A stretch of 64,000 nucleotides of DNA from positions 30,852,707-30,916,706 of the forward strand of contig JAWZYU010000025.1 of assembly GCA_038380435.1 (NCBI GenBank), given 5' to 3'. Shown piece by piece: positions 45,101 to 48,100 of the stretch. The position numbers and the translations under genes were made by a program. Within the stretch, counting starts at the first letter, position 1; each line of letters begins with the position of its first letter. The notes under the pieces are model-generated. The model was not told the DNA's origin. It saw only the letters and a list, made by a program, of their open reading frames with translations, and made no database searches. The stretch is from Ryuthela nishihirai. Taxonomy: Eukaryota > Arthropoda > Arachnida > Araneae > Heptathelidae.

Positions 45101-48100
45101 ATGAACTAAAGATTTAGATTGATTGACATTTTTGCTTCAGAACTGATGATTTGATTGTTATTTTTATCATGTGTAATATTGATTCAGTAACATCAGAAGT
45201 TATGGAACATTGAATTTCACTTTCCACTGACATAACACAGAAATTCTCTTTCGTTTAAGTATCGTACTTTAATAATACAAACATTCCATTTATATGACAA
45301 TAGGGAGAAAAATTGTAATATAAAATACTAGACTATTGCTTTTATGCAATATAATTATGCAATTCTTCAACAAAAATTATCACAATACAAAAGAATCAAC
45401 CAAATTCAATATATTACTGACAACCTGAATTAATTTGGAAATATTTATACCTGTTAACAAAGACTAATGAAATTTGAAATGTTAAATTTCTTACTTTAAT
45501 TATGCAAAAAGGCATAAATCTTTGCTGTTCATACAATCATATAAATCTGTATTTTTCATTCTCTTAAATCTAAAAAGCAATATTGATTGAAACATGTTTA
45601 AAAAATGTCATTTCAAAACTAACGAAAGCACTTGCATCTCTTCAACCAATGCAGTAATATAAAGGATTTCAGTTTCACATTTATGTTTGCTTGTAATACT
45701 TTACAAGCAGATCTTTTATACTTGTCTTAAAATTTTTTACCCTACAAATAAAAATGGATTTGTTGTGCATTTAGAAATCATATAGAATGGTATCCAGCGG
45801 CCAAGTGGTTAGTGTGCTCAGCAACTGATCCAACAGACCTGGGTTCAAGCCACAGATAAGACATAGATGTTTGTGCTGTCTTTTTGCTGAAGTCAGACCT
45901 CTTGTGTCAAGAGGTTGGTTGAGGGGTAATTTATTTTTAACTACAATTGATGAATGAATAACAAGAAACATCAAATTCGTAATAAATGGACACTTTAGCG
46001 TCGATTTTAGTTTCTGAGGAAAAATTGTCTTGAGCCGGGTGGGATACAAACCCACGACCTCCTGATAACATGTCAGGTGCTCTGGACCACTGAGCTGCTG
46101 GCCGCCAATCAAGATTTCCTCTAACTAGCGCTATGAACATTCCTTCTATGTTTCATGTAAGTGCTGTGCCGGCAATATTTTCAGCCACAAGAGGCATTTT
46201 TATTGCCCAACAGATGGAAGCATATATGATAAGTATGCAGATATAAATAATTAATGAAGTAACTCGACATATTTCGAATCAAATTCGTAATAAATGGACA
46301 CTTTAGCATCGATTTTATTTTGTATCGTCGTATATGCTTCCATCTATTGGGCAATAAAAATGCCGCTTGTGGCTGAAAATATTGCCGGCACAGCGCTTAC
46401 ATGAAACATAGAAGGAATGTTCATAGCACTAGTTAGAGGAAATCTTGATCAGCGGCTGGTAGCTCAGTGGTCCAGAGCACCTGACATGTTATCAGGAGGT
46501 CGTGGGTTCGTATCCCACCCGGCTCAAGACAATTTTTCCTCAAAAACTAAAATCGACGCTAAAGTGTCAATTTATTACGAATTTGATTCGAAATATGTTG
46601 AGTTACTTCATTAATTATTTATATCTGCATACTTATCGTATATGCTTCCATCTATTGGGCAATAAAAATGCTGCTTGTGGCTGAAAATATTGCCGGCACA
46701 GTGATTACATGAAACATAGAAGGAATGTTCATAGCGCTAGTTAGAGGAAATCTTGATTGGCGGCAGGTAGCTCAGTGGTCCAGAGCACCTGACATGTTAT
46801 CAGGAGATTGTGGGTTCGTATCCCACCCGGCTCAAGACAATTTTTCCTCAAAAACTAAAATCGACGCTAAAGTGTCCATTTATTATGAATTTGATTCGAA
46901 ATATGTCGAGTTACTTCATTAATTATTTATAACTAGAAACAGCTAAGGACACTTGAAAATGATTTCATTTGTTGTTATGTAACAAGGGAAGGTAATGAAG
47001 AAATTTATTACTTCTCCTATTAGTAGAATAAGTTATTTTTAAGACTAATTAGAGTTGCCAGTTACTTAGATTACAGTGCCTCAGAGATAAATTGCTTAAC
47101 TATGGGAAGAATTTAGTGACTAAACTAAAAGTTTTTGGTTTAATCCAATTTTTCCATACCTTAGATCCTAAAATTTGGGATCTATAGAGTGGCAATCATA
47201 GAGCTGAAATAAATTATCTTAGTAAAATCTGCATGAAATAGAAAAAGTATATTTTAGAAACAATAGGAAATCACCTGTTGGTGATATGTCAAATAAATAC
47301 AGAGGAAAATTTGTTTTTTCTTAATATTTATTCAACATATCACCAACAGGTGCATATCTGTGATTTCCTATTATTTCAACATTAATGCTTATGCTTGATA
47401 CATGGCATGCTGGCTTAAAAAAAATACCTTGCCTGTTGACATTTGATGTGGTCTGGTCATGCATACTAACCTGGAAGGTGCCTTCTAGACAGAATTTTCA
47501 ATTACAGTCAGATACATTTCCAATTACTAACTATGGTATAATAAAAAATAAAAAATATGGCATATAAAAAAACAGAAATTCCCATGTGTTTTTTTTTTAC
47601 ATATATCTCATAAAATTATATAATCCCATATGTTGTTGAAAATTTTTTCCGCAAAATATTTATTGATTTATCAAATTCAAATTTCTAAAATAGAGAAAAA
47701 TTGTCATTAGTCAGATGGGATCTGAACCCATGACCTCCTGATAACATATTTTTCTCTATTTTAGAAGTTTGAATTTGATAAATCAATAAATATTTTATGG
47801 AAAAAATTTTTGCCGACATATGGGATTACATAATTTTATGAGATATATGTAAAAAAGAAAAACATGTGGGAATTTCTTTTTTTTTTAAACCAAAGTCTCA
47901 TTTGCTGTGCTGGCAGCACTGACCAGCACCTGTGTGTAATCACTAATACCACAATATGTGGTATTAGTGATTATTCCTATTTGTAGAATACATTATTTTT
48001 AAGACTAAAGTTGCCAAATACCTAGATTACAGTGCCTCAGTGATATGCTAATTGAATTAAAATAACTGAGAGTTCTCTGCTGTTGAGCAATAAATTCTGA

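Larger units (their letters stand above)
45960..46930. repeat. Array of 308-bp tRNA-containing units, one inverted
   Basis: Units B (from about 46331) and C (from about 46639) are direct repeats with a 308-bp period. Unit A (46230 down to 45960) is inverted and is followed by an inverted partial unit (46325-46230). Each unit runs from TATATGCTTCCATCTATTGG through CAATATTTTCAGCC-complement, a tRNA-like sequence, then AAAATCGACGCTAAAGTG and a TTATTACGAATTTGAT tail. The copies are close to identical, so the array is recent. Confidence 0.92.
47010..48050. repeat. Direct repeat pair flanking nested fold-backs
   Basis: TTATTTTTAAGACTAA and AGATTACAGTGCCTCAG occur at 47031-47090 and again at 47990-48040, with ~80 bp shared in all. 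The palindromes between them may have arrived as one package. Confidence 0.75.

Noticed and set aside
46453..46526. Functional tRNA-Thr(TGT)
   Set aside because: U33 is replaced by A, the acceptor has a terminal mismatch, and the unit is tandemly repeated. It is kept as tRNA-like only.
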